A stretch of DNA of 64,000 nt, taken from positions 99,702 to 163,701 of the forward strand of contig JAUSMY010000023.1 in NCBI GenBank assembly GCA_030646035.1, given 5' to 3'. The translations under genes were made by a program, and so were the position numbers. Below are positions 34,673 through 46,196 of this stretch, in pieces (position 1 is the stretch's first letter; each line of letters starts with the position of its first letter). The notes beneath the pieces are model-generated. The model was given only the letters and a program-made list of their open reading frames with translations. It did not search any database and was not told where the DNA came from. This stretch comes from Thermodesulfovibrionia bacterium (lineage in GTDB: Bacteria > Nitrospirota > Thermodesulfovibrionia > UBA6902).

Positions 34673-35035
34673 ATGGAAGATATCAGCATCAATGACCTTA
34701 AGGACAAAAAAGAGAGTTTTATTGATGAGATCAGGTGGGATGTAACGCCAAAGGTCTTTATGCGGCAGGGGCAATATTCAGGGAAAAAGGCAGATAGCGG
34801 GCCTGACAACATCGATGGTTATATGCTGTATATCGATTTCGTAGATGACAAGCCTGCCGTTTTTATAATGAAGAACCATTATTCACAGAGCAAGACTGTC
34901 GGATATATAAAAGATATTCCTGAAACACTTCTGCAGGATGCGCTGAAGCTTAAACAGGGCGAGAGCGTAGCAGGCATGTATCCGCTTTCCGAAGAGCTTG
35001 AAGCCTGGCTGAAGAAAGAGCTGAACGTCTCTTAG
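34673..35035 (+). CDS. Conserved-looking small cytoplasmic protein, unknown function
   Basis: About 120 aa from the ATG at 34673 (a TTG six codons upstream is less likely). Not recognised. It is acidic, with no signal peptide or membrane helix, and has a mixed alpha/beta look (YMLYIDFVDDKPAVFIMKNHYS, ETLLQDALKLKQGESVAGMYPLSEELEAWLKKEL). Divergent from the HIT gene and convergent with OsmC, whose stop it overlaps by 4 bases. Codon use is like the housekeeping neighbours, so I believe it is real. Confidence 0.7.
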   Translation: MEDISINDLKDKKESFIDEIRWDVTPKVFMRQGQYSGKKADSGPDNIDGYMLYIDFVDDKPAVFIMKNHYSQSKTVGYIKDIPETLLQDALKLKQGESVAGMYPLSEELEAWLKKELNVS

Positions 35036-35502
35036 TCCTCGTTTATTGTGTAGCGTGTTGTGACCTCGATCTCTTTTCTTAAGGCGTTATAGACCGAACA
35101 GTACTTATCGTGCGAAAGTGAGATAGCTCTGTCCATCTTCTTGGGCGTGATGCCTTCCCCTTTCACCTTTATAAGCAGGTCTATGGATTTGTAATACTGC
35201 GGAGGCTCCGGCCTTCTTACCCCGGTAAAATTTATCTTAAAGTCTTTGATCTCAGCCCTCATCTTTTTCAGAAAGAAGAGCACATCGATCGCCATGCATC
35301 CGGCAACGCTTGCCAAGAGTGTTTCCGTGGGAGCGCAGCCCCACTGCAGATTCGCGTCATAATCTATCTCATATCCCATCTGCGTCCTGACCCTGAAGAT
35401 CAGGTCTTTGTCCCATTCAAGAAAACCTTTGTTCACCTCAAGTATCTTTCCCTTATATCCTTCCAGGGATTCTTCTAATTTGTCAGCGCTGTTATCTTCC
35501 AT
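35032..35502 (-). CDS. OsmC/Ohr-family protein
   Basis: A 156-aa OsmC-fold protein, a family of thiol peroxidases acting on organic hydroperoxides. The two Cys regions are present: AVAGCMAIDVLFFLKKMR (about residues 66-84) and LSHDKYCSVYNALRKEIEV near the C-terminus. The family strand GCAPTETLLAS precedes the first Cys. A second OsmC homologue is at 63276-63698. The stop overlaps the converging 120-aa gene. Confidence 0.9.
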   Translation of the reverse strand: MEDNSADKLEESLEGYKGKILEVNKGFLEWDKDLIFRVRTQMGYEIDYDANLQWGCAPTETLLASVAGCMAIDVLFFLKKMRAEIKDFKINFTGVRRPEPPQYYKSIDLLIKVKGEGITPKKMDRAISLSHDKYCSVYNALRKEIEVTTRYTINED

Positions 35503-35525
35503 TTATATTATTCTCCCGGCTTATA

Positions 35526-35861
35526 TTATTTGCCTGTTGATTCCCTGATCCATTTAAGATAATCTTCCGAACCATCTACGATCGGCATGGCGATTATCTC
35601 AGGGACTTCATAACTGTGAAGTTCCTTAACCCTCTCTTTAAGGCTGTTGAAAAGGCTTCTCTGCGTTTTAGCGATCATAAGCACTTCTGCATCATCGCAC
35701 ACCTTGCCCTGCCATGAGTAGATTGAGCGGATATTCCTTATGATATTAACGCAGGCCGCCAGTCTTTCCTCTACGAGAGAAGCTGCGATACGGGCTGCCT
35801 CTTCTTCACTTGATGATGTAATAAAGACTATTATCTCTTCTGGAGATGCATTATATGACAT
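35526..35861 (-). CDS. cutA: Divalent-cation tolerance protein CutA
   Basis: A 111-aa CutA1 trimer-forming protein. It shows the family pattern IIVFITSSSEEEAARIAASLVEERLAACVNII, followed by SIYSWQGKVCDDAEVLMIAKT and VKELHSYEVPEIIAMPIVDGSEDYLKWI. Role in copper/divalent metal tolerance is by family; PII-like signalling roles have also been proposed. It is upstream of OsmC on the same strand with a 23-base gap. Confidence 0.94.
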   Translation of the reverse strand: MSYNASPEEIIVFITSSSEEEAARIAASLVEERLAACVNIIRNIRSIYSWQGKVCDDAEVLMIAKTQRSLFNSLKERVKELHSYEVPEIIAMPIVDGSEDYLKWIRESTGK

Positions 35862-36234
35862 GGCTAATTATTTTTACAGAGAGCCTGTAAAAATGCAACC
35901 TGAGATGATAAATAAAAATAATAATAATATGGAAACCAAAGGTATATTGACAAAATATATATTCTTCTTTATAGTTGTAATAGTTCTTCAACCAGTTCCC
36001 GATATATAATCTTTGAAATTAATGTTTCCAATAAAATAAATTTCACAATCAAGAAATTCTGTTAAAAAACTATTTATCTGCTTTATGCAAACTGAAGTCC
36101 TTCTTTATATCCGGTTTTAGCTTATAGAGTAAAACTTTCAATAGATATTTTATCAATGATCCATGAATTCATATAAGAAACCCCACAAATAAAAACCTCA
36201 AATTAAAAACCTCGCAAAAAAAGGAGTAATTCTC
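35862..36234 (+). promoter_or_regulatory. rho leader region with a near-consensus sigma-70 promoter
   Basis: A 373-base AT-rich gap before rho. TTGACA at 35947-35952 and TATAGT at 35970-35975 are separated by 17 bases, a near-consensus promoter on the plus strand. Transcription from there would give a 5' leader of about 250 bases before the GTG, and rho in other bacteria is autoregulated in its leader. AAGGAG at 36221-36226 is the rho ribosome binding site. A 26-codon ORF (ATG at 35930) overlaps the promoter and is unlikely to be expressed. I see no known riboswitch. Confidence 0.7.
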
Positions 36235-37578
36235 GTGGTAAGAAAAGCAAATGATACAAAGACAGAGAGCAAGCCGGCCGTTAAAACAGAGAACAAGCCA
36301 GAAAACAAACCGGTAATGAAGTCCGAAGGAATGAACATAACTAAATTAAAAGAACTGCCGATATCCGAGCTGACCCAGCTGGCAAAAGAAATGAATATCG
36401 AAGGCGCCAGAGGGCTTAGGAAGCAGGATCTTATATTCGCCATATTGCAGGCTCAGACAGAAAAGACCGGGCTCATCTTTGGTGAGGGCGTGCTTGAGAT
36501 ACTACCTGATGGATTCGGTTTCCTCCGTTCTCCTGATTACAGTTACCTCCCCGGGCCTGATGATATTTATGTCTCGCCTTCTCAAATTCGGAGATTTAAC
36601 CTTAGAACCGGCGACCTTGTCACAGGGCAGATACGCCCTCCGAAAGAGAGCGAAAGATACTTTGCCCTGCTCAAAGTTGAGGCTATAACACATGAGCCGC
36701 CTGATGAGAACGTAAAGCGGCAGCTCTTTGACAACCTCATCCCGTATTATCCGACCCAGCGCATAAATCTTGAGCATGATAAAAATGACTATTCTACTCG
36801 CGTTATGGAGCTTGTCACCCCCATCGGAATGGGGCAGAGGGGTATGATAGTCGCAGCGCCGAGGACAGGCAAGACGGTTCTTCTTCAATCAATAGCAAAG
36901 GCTATAAAACATAACCACCCTGAAGTCCATCTTATCATCCTTCTTATAGATGAGAGGCCTGAAGAGGTCACCGACTGGAAGAGGCAGGTTGATACTGAGA
37001 TCATCGGATCGACATTCGACGAGCCGCCGCAGAGGCATATACAGGTCGCCGAGATGGTCATGGAGAGGGCGAAGAGGCTTGTTGAGAGCAAAAAGAATGT
37101 GGTCATACTTCTTGATTCCATAACAAGGCTTGCAAGGGCTTACAACGCTGTGATACCCGCAAGCGGCAAGGTGCTTTCAGGCGGCCTTGATTCCAATGCG
37201 CTTCAGAAACCAAAGAGATTCTTCGGCACCGCAAGAAATATAGAGGACGGCGGCAGTCTCACGATCATCGCTACCGCGCTTGTTGATACCGGCAGCAGGA
37301 TGGACGATGTCATATTTGAAGAGTTCAAAGGCACCGGCAATATGGAGCTTCACCTCGACAGAAAACTTGTTGAGAAACGCGTATTCCCGAGCATTAATAT
37401 TAATGCCTCAGGCACAAGAAAAGAGGAGCTTCTTGTTGAAAGGGATGTGCTTCAGAGGATGTGGATACTGAGAAAGGTCCTGCATTCACTCAGCCCTGTT
37501 GAGAGCATGGAATTCCTGCTTGATAAGCTTAACGGGACAAAGAGCAACAAGGATTTCCTTGAGATGATGAACAAGTAG
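36235..37578 (+). CDS. rho: Transcription termination factor Rho
   Basis: A 447-aa hexameric RNA-dependent ATPase that terminates transcription. A Lys/Glu/Pro-rich N-terminal extension (residues 1-35) precedes the Rho_N helix domain ([37 protein letters not shown]). Then come the RNA-binding cold-shock-like domain ([32 protein letters not shown]) and the ATPase core with Walker [26 protein letters not shown] and [16 protein letters not shown] start at 36235 with AAGGAG 8 bases upstream. Confidence 0.97.
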   Translation: MVRKANDTKTESKPAVKTENKPENKPVMKSEGMNITKLKELPISELTQLAKEMNIEGARGLRKQDLIFAILQAQTEKTGLIFGEGVLEILPDGFGFLRSPDYSYLPGPDDIYVSPSQIRRFNLRTGDLVTGQIRPPKESERYFALLKVEAITHEPPDENVKRQLFDNLIPYYPTQRINLEHDKNDYSTRVMELVTPIGMGQRGMIVAAPRTGKTVLLQSIAKAIKHNHPEVHLIILLIDERPEEVTDWKRQVDTEIIGSTFDEPPQRHIQVAEMVMERAKRLVESKKNVVILLDSITRLARAYNAVIPASGKVLSGGLDSNALQKPKRFFGTARNIEDGGSLTIIATALVDTGSRMDDVIFEEFKGTGNMELHLDRKLVEKRVFPSININASGTRKEELLVERDVLQRMWILRKVLHSLSPVESMEFLLDKLNGTKSNKDFLEMMNK

Positions 37579-37596
37579 GCTCTTGTTTGCCTGCTG

Positions 37597-38253
37597 TTAC
37601 ATCAATTGCCTGAAGTCGGTGATGGACTGAAAGTGCTCTGACTTGCCATGCTCAGCCTTTGAGTTCGCATGCGCTTTGAAGAGGAGATATTTTATCCCGT
37701 AATCCCTTGCCGTCTTCAGCACGTCTTCAGTGTCATCGATGAATAGGGAATGCTCTTTTGTAAATCCGAGCTTCTTCTCGGCCTTTTCCCAGAACTCCAG
37801 GTACTCTTTCGGATGACCGACATCAAAAGAGCAGAGGACAGAGTCGAAATATTCCCCGATGGCGGTCTTCTTGAACTTTATATTGACCGTCTTGTAATGC
37901 GCGTTTGTCAGAAGGAATACCTTCTTCTTCTCTTTCCTGAGCATCTTGAGAAAATCAATAACATGAGGATGCACTTCGATGAGATGCCTTATCTGCTCCT
38001 TCAGTGCCGGGATATCAAGCTTCAATTCACTTGACCAGAAGTCGATATCGCACCAGTTCAGTGTCTTCTCATGGTGTTTATATGTTTTATATAGATAATC
38101 CTGCGCAGCGCCGAATGTAATATCATGTTTTTCAGCATACTTTTCCGGCACGAGATGCTTCCAGAAATAATCATCGAAATAGAGGTCAAGCAGCGTCCCG
38201 TCCATATCGAGTAGAACGTATTTTATATCTTTTAACGGTATATTCTTTAACAT
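37597..38253 (-). CDS. HAD hydrolase, GMP/IMP nucleotidase-like (YrfG type)
   Basis: A 218-aa haloacid dehalogenase-type phosphatase. Motif I is LLDMDGTLLDLYFDDYFW, motif II is VFLLTNAHYKTV, the Lys is in DVGHPKEYLEFWEKAEKKLG, and motif III/IV is SLFIDDTEDVLKTARDYGIK. The DLYFDDYFWKHLVPEKYA region is characteristic of the GMP/IMP nucleotidase branch. AAAGGAG lies 5 bases before the ATG. It converges with rho. Confidence 0.85.
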   Translation of the reverse strand: MLKNIPLKDIKYVLLDMDGTLLDLYFDDYFWKHLVPEKYAEKHDITFGAAQDYLYKTYKHHEKTLNWCDIDFWSSELKLDIPALKEQIRHLIEVHPHVIDFLKMLRKEKKKVFLLTNAHYKTVNIKFKKTAIGEYFDSVLCSFDVGHPKEYLEFWEKAEKKLGFTKEHSLFIDDTEDVLKTARDYGIKYLLFKAHANSKAEHGKSEHFQSITDFRQLM

Positions 38254-38385
38254 TTATGCTCCTTTGATTTTATGCGAGGTATTAAAGTTTAACATTTTCC
38301 ACGGTATGGATTAAGGCGCGGTTCAATGGTAAAATTAGCATAACAAACTAATGAGACGGTCATTGATAACAGAAAGGCGGATAAC

Positions 38386-39327
38386 ATGGCAGAGATAATG
38401 AAGGGGCACAGCCTCTCGGAAAAGATAAAAGAGAGGGTGAGAAAGGATGTCGAACACCTCAAAGAACACGGCATAGATGTCGGGCTCGGGCTGCTCATGT
38501 TTGATGACAATCCTGCGGCAAAACAATATTTCCTCGCAACCTTAAAGGCCTGCAAAAAGGCCGGGGTAAAGGCGTATGAATATATCCTGCCGGCTGACGC
38601 TTCAGTGAATGAGATGCTGAATAAAGTTCACTCCATTAATAATGATGAGAGGATAAACGGGCTTCTGGTGCTCTTCCCTCTTCCAAAAAAGATTAACCCG
38701 CGCAGGATAGTTAATGAGATACTTCCTGAAAAGGATATAGACGGACTCGGCTCACTCTCTGTCGGGAGACTTGCGGCTGACGAGTCCACATTTCAGATAT
38801 TTAAGAACGGTGGTTACGATAACCTCTATGAAGGCATGGCCATGCACGCTATCTCAAGCTATCTGCCCTGCACACCGTTCGGCGTCATCAGGCTTATAGA
38901 GAGCTACGGAATTGATATAAAGGGCAAACATGCCGTTGTTATCGGCAAGAGTCTTGCTGTAGGGAAGCCGCTTTCACTTATGTTCCTTGCAAAAGAAGCC
39001 ACTGTCACCGTCTGCCACAGGGAGACAAAGGACCTCGGCAATTTCACAAGACAGGCGGATATACTCTGCTCTGCAACAGGAGTAAAAGGCCTGATCACAG
39101 GAGATATGGTCAAGGTAGGCGCCGTGGTTGTCGACATAGGCATCAATGTTCTTAAGGACGGCAGCATAGTCGGAGATGTTGATTTTGGATCAGTCGAAAA
39201 GAAGGCGTCCTTTATAACGCCTGTTCCCGGCGGGGTGGGACCTGTGACCATAGCCATGCTGCTTGAGAACACAGTTCGCTCGGCCCAGAGAAACCAGCTC
39301 ATGAAACACCCGCTAATAGTAGGGTAA
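38386..39327 (+). CDS. folD: Divergent FolD-like methylene-tetrahydrofolate dehydrogenase
   Basis: A 313-aa FolD homologue (usual length about 285). The NADP-binding half is well kept: CTPFGVIRLIESYGIDIKGKHAVVIGKSLAVGKPLS, TVTVCHRETKDL, DIGINVLKDG, and the end PGGVGPVTIAMLLENTV. In the substrate site the Tyr of the YxxxK pair is present (Tyr48) but the catalytic Lys is Thr52. The Gln of VQLPLP is Leu96 (VLFPLP), while the Asp pair of KDIDG stays. An insertion of about 15-20 residues follows GRLAADES. The usual bifunctional call is therefore uncertain: dehydrogenase activity may remain while cyclohydrolase is doubtful. AAAGG precedes the ATG. It is monocistronic. Confidence 0.85.
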   Translation: MAEIMKGHSLSEKIKERVRKDVEHLKEHGIDVGLGLLMFDDNPAAKQYFLATLKACKKAGVKAYEYILPADASVNEMLNKVHSINNDERINGLLVLFPLPKKINPRRIVNEILPEKDIDGLGSLSVGRLAADESTFQIFKNGGYDNLYEGMAMHAISSYLPCTPFGVIRLIESYGIDIKGKHAVVIGKSLAVGKPLSLMFLAKEATVTVCHRETKDLGNFTRQADILCSATGVKGLITGDMVKVGAVVVDIGINVLKDGSIVGDVDFGSVEKKASFITPVPGGVGPVTIAMLLENTVRSAQRNQLMKHPLIVG

Positions 39328-39392
39328 TTGCCTTCTGTATCTCTTGAATGCGGCTTATTTTGAAAGGCTTCAAATTTAAATATTTTCCAGTA

Positions 39393-39398
39393 TATAAT
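39393..39398 (+). promoter_or_regulatory. -10 element upstream of the 195-aa gene
   Basis: TATAAT in a very AT-rich intergenic stretch, about 66 bases before the ATG at 39465. No good -35 hexamer is seen at 16-18 bases upstream. Confidence 0.35.
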
Positions 39399-39464
39399 AT
39401 TGTTGAAGTAAATAAAATATAAGTTTTTATATTAAAGTTTCAGCAGACAAGTGAAACCCATTCT

Positions 39465-40052
39465 ATGAAGATTAAAGAGATACTTGGAGAAGAATTAAGC
39501 GCTTCCATTAAAGAGATAAGGAGCGATACTGACAATTACGCTGAATTGGTCTTTCAGAGTGAGGATCTCTCAAAATGGAACAATATACTGGCTGAGAGGC
39601 TGGGGCCACCGATAGAATATGAGGAAATTGACGAACTTGAGATATTATCTGAGAAACAACCCGCTACAAGGAGCAAGCTTGCGAGGATACTTGCCCACTC
39701 AATAGGCGGGATCAAAAAAGGGCAGCTTTTACATTACGGTATTTATAAAGGAAGCGTAGTCCTGATAGTTCTCTGGCCGTGGAAAGATAATAATAATGTT
39801 ACATTGAAAAAATTATCATATGTAGAAGATGTATTCACTAAACAGGAGTGCCGGAAATATGACAGAAGGGCCCTCAAGGACAGGAGAAAAATGGGCGGGT
39901 CAAATAATTACAAAGGCCCTCAGAGAAGGTATCATATCAGAAGAAAAACAGCTAATAGAAGGGCACTGCCGAATTATCTTATAGATAACTTCCTTATCTC
40001 ATTAACTGCTTCTTCCGATGATGGCTCATCAGTCGAACAGAAAGATAGTTAA
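39465..40052 (+). CDS. Unrecognised 195-aa protein with Arg-rich DRR-type tail
   Basis: Family not recognised. Residues 1-125 look like a soluble alpha/beta domain (ITVLIVLWPW-type strand in GSVVLIVLWPWKDNN). Residues about 128-165 are very basic with paired Arg motifs (KYDRRALKDRRK, GPQRRYHIRRKTANRR). Such DRR spacings occur in linkers of PilZ and signalling proteins of related bacteria; a nucleic-acid or ligand contact is possible. No signal peptide. A PilZ-like gene lies 740 bases downstream, but no direct link is shown. Confidence 0.65.
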   Translation: MKIKEILGEELSASIKEIRSDTDNYAELVFQSEDLSKWNNILAERLGPPIEYEEIDELEILSEKQPATRSKLARILAHSIGGIKKGQLLHYGIYKGSVVLIVLWPWKDNNNVTLKKLSYVEDVFTKQECRKYDRRALKDRRKMGGSNNYKGPQRRYHIRRKTANRRALPNYLIDNFLISLTASSDDGSSVEQKDS

Positions 40053-40093
40053 CCCCCTTTTACTATCCCGCAAAAATCGTGTAAGATTCAGGT

Positions 40094-40627
40094 ATGAAGC
40101 GCCTTTTTTTTATTTTCCTTATCTCAATTAATTTTATCTCCTGCGCGTCTGTACTCAGGCAGGACCTTGCCGGGCAATCGGTTTATAACTTCACATTGAC
40201 AGATGTAGCACAAAACCCGGGCTTCTATCAGGGCAAAACCCTTATGTTCGGAGGGGTTATAGCTAAAACCACTTTGACAAAGGAAGGTTCGCTTATCGAA
40301 GCTTTGTACGTAGCTGTTGATTCAAGGGGATATCATCAGGGTATTGATAATTCCGCAGGAAGGTTTCTGGCTATTTTCCCCGGCAGCGCCAAGATCCTTG
40401 ACCCTATGATCTTCCAGGAAAAAAGAGAGGTAACTATCGCCGGTGAATATATCGGGACGCGCAAAGGTATGATCGATGAGATCGAATACACTTATCCTCT
40501 TTTTAAGATCGTAGAACTTTACCTATGGGAAGAGGTTAAGGAAGACTATTACAGATATCCCCGGCACCGCTTTGAAATGGGTTATCCATGGCATTACGGG
40601 TATGGGCTTTGGTGGGAAGACAGATAA
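40094..40627 (+). CDS. Slp-family outer-membrane lipoprotein
   Basis: A 177-aa lipoprotein with a lipobox at INFISC (Cys about residue 17). The Slp family pattern is visible: QNPGFYQGKTLMFGGVIAKTT, LIEALYVAVDSRGYHQG, SAGRFLAIFPG, REVTIAGEYIGTRKGMIDEIEYTYPLFKI and then LYLWEE. Slp is a starvation-induced outer-membrane lipoprotein of unknown biochemical role. The C-terminus is rich in Tyr, Trp and His (HRFEMGYPWHYGYGLWWEDR). The gene lies 41 bases after the 195-aa gene, so they may be co-transcribed. Confidence 0.85.
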   Translation: MKRLFFIFLISINFISCASVLRQDLAGQSVYNFTLTDVAQNPGFYQGKTLMFGGVIAKTTLTKEGSLIEALYVAVDSRGYHQGIDNSAGRFLAIFPGSAKILDPMIFQEKREVTIAGEYIGTRKGMIDEIEYTYPLFKIVELYLWEEVKEDYYRYPRHRFEMGYPWHYGYGLWWEDR

Positions 40628-40795
40628 GTCATTCACGTTAGCTTTCAGAGAACCCCTTAGTTGCGCAAACATACCAATAAGCCCCCGTTATCTGTCTATG
40701 ACAACTTTAAATTTGCAGGCCCGGGGTTTTGATGATATAAACAGAATATAAAACAGGATATTTAACTTAATAAAAAAAATCAAAGGAGTTTTAGC

Positions 40796-41113
40796 ATGAT
40801 TTGCCTTACAAAGAAGATAATTAATATTAAGGCAAAACTTTTATCCGGGAACTCAACTTTCCAGGGCGTGACAAGCAGTATTTGTGAGGATGGCCTGTAT
40901 ATGAGAACCTTCCCGCTGGAAGCAGACATGAATATATATCCCGGCTCAGAAGTTCAGGTCAAACTTGAACCGCAGGATAAGGAACCTATCTGTCTTAACT
41001 GCAGGGTAAAGTGGCTATACAAGACCCCGCCGCATAAACTGACCAACAGCATAGGCGTTGAGATCGTGGATGCCCTTCCGAATTACAAAGAGCTATTGAA
41101 GGAACTGCTGTAG
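40796..41113 (+). CDS. PilZ-like domain protein
   Basis: A 105-aa single-domain protein. The beta-barrel pattern of PilZ is visible: SSICEDGLYMRTFPLE (matching the xSxxG strand), GSEVQVKLEPQ, ICLNCRVKWLYKTP, NSIGVEIVD. The RxxxR motif that grips c-di-GMP is not present; the corresponding N-terminal segment is KKIINIKAK. It may therefore not bind the nucleotide. AAAGGAG lies 7 bases before the ATG. The 168-base gap upstream shows no riboswitch that I can recognise. Confidence 0.65.
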   Translation: MICLTKKIINIKAKLLSGNSTFQGVTSSICEDGLYMRTFPLEADMNIYPGSEVQVKLEPQDKEPICLNCRVKWLYKTPPHKLTNSIGVEIVDALPNYKELLKELL

Positions 41114-41157
41114 CGTTCATCCAATAGCTCTTTAAGCTGTCTTGTTTTCAAAAGGTT

Positions 41158-43677
41158 TTATTTTTTCTCTGCTATATCCTCGTTACTCTCTTCTTCATCT
41201 TTTTCAGCGACAAGTGCGATCCCGACGACCTTGTCGTTTTCGGCGAGCTTTATGAGTGTGACCCCCTGGGTTGCCCTGCCGATAAGGGATATGCTTGATG
41301 CCTTCATGCGGATAAGCTTGCCGCTGTTTGCTATGATTATTATCTCATCATCTTTTGTGACCTTGAGCACGCCGACCACCTTGCCGTTCTTGACAGTGAC
41401 CTTGATCGTGAAGACACCTTTGCCGCCCCTGCTCTGAAGCCTGTATTCACTCGCCTTGGTCCTCTTGCCGAATCCGTTCTGTGTAACAGTAAGAAGCGTT
41501 GTCTCCTCATCCAGAACATCCACAGAGACAACCTCATCATCAGCTTTGAGCCTGATGCCCCTCACTCCCTTTGCAGTGCGCCCCATGGACCTGACATCTT
41601 TTTCATTGAAGCGTATTGAGAGGCCGTTCTTTGTGCTGAGATTTATATCCTCATCCCCGCCGGTTATCCTTACGCCTACAAGTTCGTCCCCTTCCTCAAG
41701 CGATATGGCGTTAATGCCGTTTGCCCTCGGATGGCTGTATGCCTCAAGAGCTGTCTTCTTGACGGTGCCCTTTCTTGTTGCCATGACCAGATACTGGTCA
41801 TTCCGGAACTCTTTGACCGGGAAGACAGCCGTTATCCTTTCATGCGGAGATATTTTTAAAAGGTTCACGATGGCCCTGCCTTTTGTGGCCCTGTCGCCTT
41901 CAGGTATCTCATAGACCTTGAGCCAGTATAGCCTGCCGAAATTTGTAAAGAATAGGGCATAGTCATGCGTCGATGCCTTAAAGAGTGTCTCGACCAGATC
42001 CTCCTCTCTCTCAATTACAGGAGCTTGCGCGTCCGTTGATGTAACAGCTGTTCCATCCGCAGCCTTCTTCGCTGTGCCTGCTCTTAGAGACATGCCCTTC
42101 TTTCCGGTGCCGCCCCTCTTCTGGCTCTTGTAGAGATCAGCTGCTGTTCTCTTCACAAAACCAAGGCGGGAGATCGTGACGACCATATCTTCTTCGCTGA
42201 TAAGGTCCTCTATAGTTATGTCTTCTGCCTCGCCTGTGATCGTTGTGCGCCTCTTGTCTGCGTACTTCTCTTTTATCTCGGTAAGCTCTTCCTTGATGAT
42301 GTTATTGATGAGTTCAGGGCTTGCAAGGATTGATATAAGCCTCTCTATCTCTTTAATAAGGGCTTGATAGTCTTCGATTATCTTGTCCCGCTCAAGTCCT
42401 GTCAGCCTCTGCAGCTTCATATCAAGGATCGCCTGCGCCTGGAGCTTTGTGAGAGGGAATTTATTCATCAGTCCCTCAAGAGCTTCGGCAGGTGTCTTTG
42501 ACGCCCTTATGAGTTTGATTATCGCGTCAAGGTTATCAAGAGCTATCTTGAGCCCTTCGAGTATGTGGGCCCTCTCCCTTGCCTTTCTCAGTTCGAACTC
42601 GGTCTTTCTTGTGATGATGATCCGTCTGTGCTGCAGAAAGAGAGAGAGTATCTGCGCAAGGTTGAGCACCTTCGGCTGTCCGTTGACTATGGCAAGGAGT
42701 ATGACGCCGAATGTGGTTGCCATGGGGGTATGCTTGTAAAGCTGGTTAAGCACGACCTGAAGGAAGGCGCCTTTCTTGAGTTCGATAACAACCCTTATGC
42801 CTTTGCGGTCTGATTCATCCCGCAGGTCAGAGATTCCGTCGATCTTCTTTTCACGCACAAGCTCTGCTATCTTTTCAACAAGCCTTGATTTATTCACCTG
42901 GTACGGCAGTTCGGTGATGATGATACGTGTGCCCTTCTGATACTCTTCCTCTTCTGTCTTTGCCCTGATCCTTATCAGTCCCCTGCCGGTCGTGTAGGCG
43001 TCGTTTATGCCTTTTCTCCCGTATATGGCGCTGCCTGTCGGAAAGTCAGGCCCCTTGATCTTTTTCATCAGCGCGGAGATCTCAACATCAGGGTCAGCTA
43101 TCATCATAAGAAGTCCGTCCACCACCTCGCCGAGATTGTGCGGCGGGATATTTGTCGCCATGCCGACTGCGATGCCGGAGGAGCCGTTGATGATAAGGTT
43201 CGGAACCTTTGAAGGCAGAACGGTAGGCTCAGTCGTGGTCTCATCATAGTTGGGGATGAAATCAACCGTCTCCTTATCTATGTCAGTGAGCATCTCCTCT
43301 GCTATCTTTGTAAGCTTTGCCTCTGTGTAACGGTATGCAGCAGCAGGGTCGCCGTCAACAGAGCCGAAGTTGCCCTGTCCGTCCACAAGTATATTCCGCA
43401 TGTTGAAATCCTGCGCAAGCCTGACAAGCGCGTCATAGACTGCGGAGTCGCCGTGCGGGTGATACTTCTTGAGCACCTCTCCGACAACACCGGCGCATTT
43501 TGAATATCTCTTGCCCGGAAGCAATCCTTCCCTGAGCATCGCGTAGAGTATTCTCCGCTGGACAGGCTTGAGTCCGTCCCTTACATCAGGAAGCGCCCTG
43601 CCTATAATTACGCTCATCGCGTAATTAAGGTAGGATGTCTTCATCTCTTCTTCAATATTTATCACTGAACGTTCCAT
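41158..43677 (-). CDS. gyrA: DNA gyrase subunit A
   Basis: An 839-aa type IIA topoisomerase cleavage subunit. The catalytic Tyr lies in [11 protein letters not shown]. The quinolone-resistance region [19 protein letters not shown] has the drug-sensitive Ser and Asp. The GyrA box is present as [12 protein letters not shown], followed by a short Ala/Thr-rich insertion (about residues 540-560) and six C-terminal blades. AAGGAG precedes the ATG by 5 bases. It lies 65 bases after gyrB. Confidence 0.97.
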   Translation of the reverse strand: MERSVINIEEEMKTSYLNYAMSVIIGRALPDVRDGLKPVQRRILYAMLREGLLPGKRYSKCAGVVGEVLKKYHPHGDSAVYDALVRLAQDFNMRNILVDGQGNFGSVDGDPAAAYRYTEAKLTKIAEEMLTDIDKETVDFIPNYDETTTEPTVLPSKVPNLIINGSSGIAVGMATNIPPHNLGEVVDGLLMMIADPDVEISALMKKIKGPDFPTGSAIYGRKGINDAYTTGRGLIRIRAKTEEEEYQKGTRIIITELPYQVNKSRLVEKIAELVREKKIDGISDLRDESDRKGIRVVIELKKGAFLQVVLNQLYKHTPMATTFGVILLAIVNGQPKVLNLAQILSLFLQHRRIIITRKTEFELRKARERAHILEGLKIALDNLDAIIKLIRASKTPAEALEGLMNKFPLTKLQAQAILDMKLQRLTGLERDKIIEDYQALIKEIERLISILASPELINNIIKEELTEIKEKYADKRRTTITGEAEDITIEDLISEEDMVVTISRLGFVKRTAADLYKSQKRGGTGKKGMSLRAGTAKKAADGTAVTSTDAQAPVIEREEDLVETLFKASTHDYALFFTNFGRLYWLKVYEIPEGDRATKGRAIVNLLKISPHERITAVFPVKEFRNDQYLVMATRKGTVKKTALEAYSHPRANGINAISLEEGDELVGVRITGGDEDINLSTKNGLSIRFNEKDVRSMGRTAKGVRGIRLKADDEVVSVDVLDEETTLLTVTQNGFGKRTKASEYRLQSRGGKGVFTIKVTVKNGKVVGVLKVTKDDEIIIIANSGKLIRMKASSISLIGRATQGVTLIKLAENDKVVGIALVAEKDEEESNEDIAEKK

Positions 43678-43742
43678 ATGATCTCCTTAAAAAAGCTGTC
43701 AGCATTCAGCCGCCAGCAGATAATATCAACCGACTGCTGTGT

Positions 43743-46154
<2,412 letters not shown>

Positions 46155-46196
46155 CTATGTCCCCTTAGTTTTCACTTCCCGTTTTCACTTTATTTC

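Noticed and set aside
35930..36009. 26-codon hydrophobic ORF in the rho leader
   Set aside because: It overlaps the likely rho promoter, has no ribosome binding site and no recognisable family; I treat it as chance.
40628..40795. Possible c-di-GMP riboswitch before the PilZ-like gene
   Set aside because: No GEMM-type conserved segments or pairing could be found by eye; only a normal AAAGGAG site is visible.
41795..41815. Possible extra copy of the 26-bp palindrome (CATTCCGGAA)
   Set aside because: Only about 10 bases match and they lie inside conserved gyrA coding sequence.
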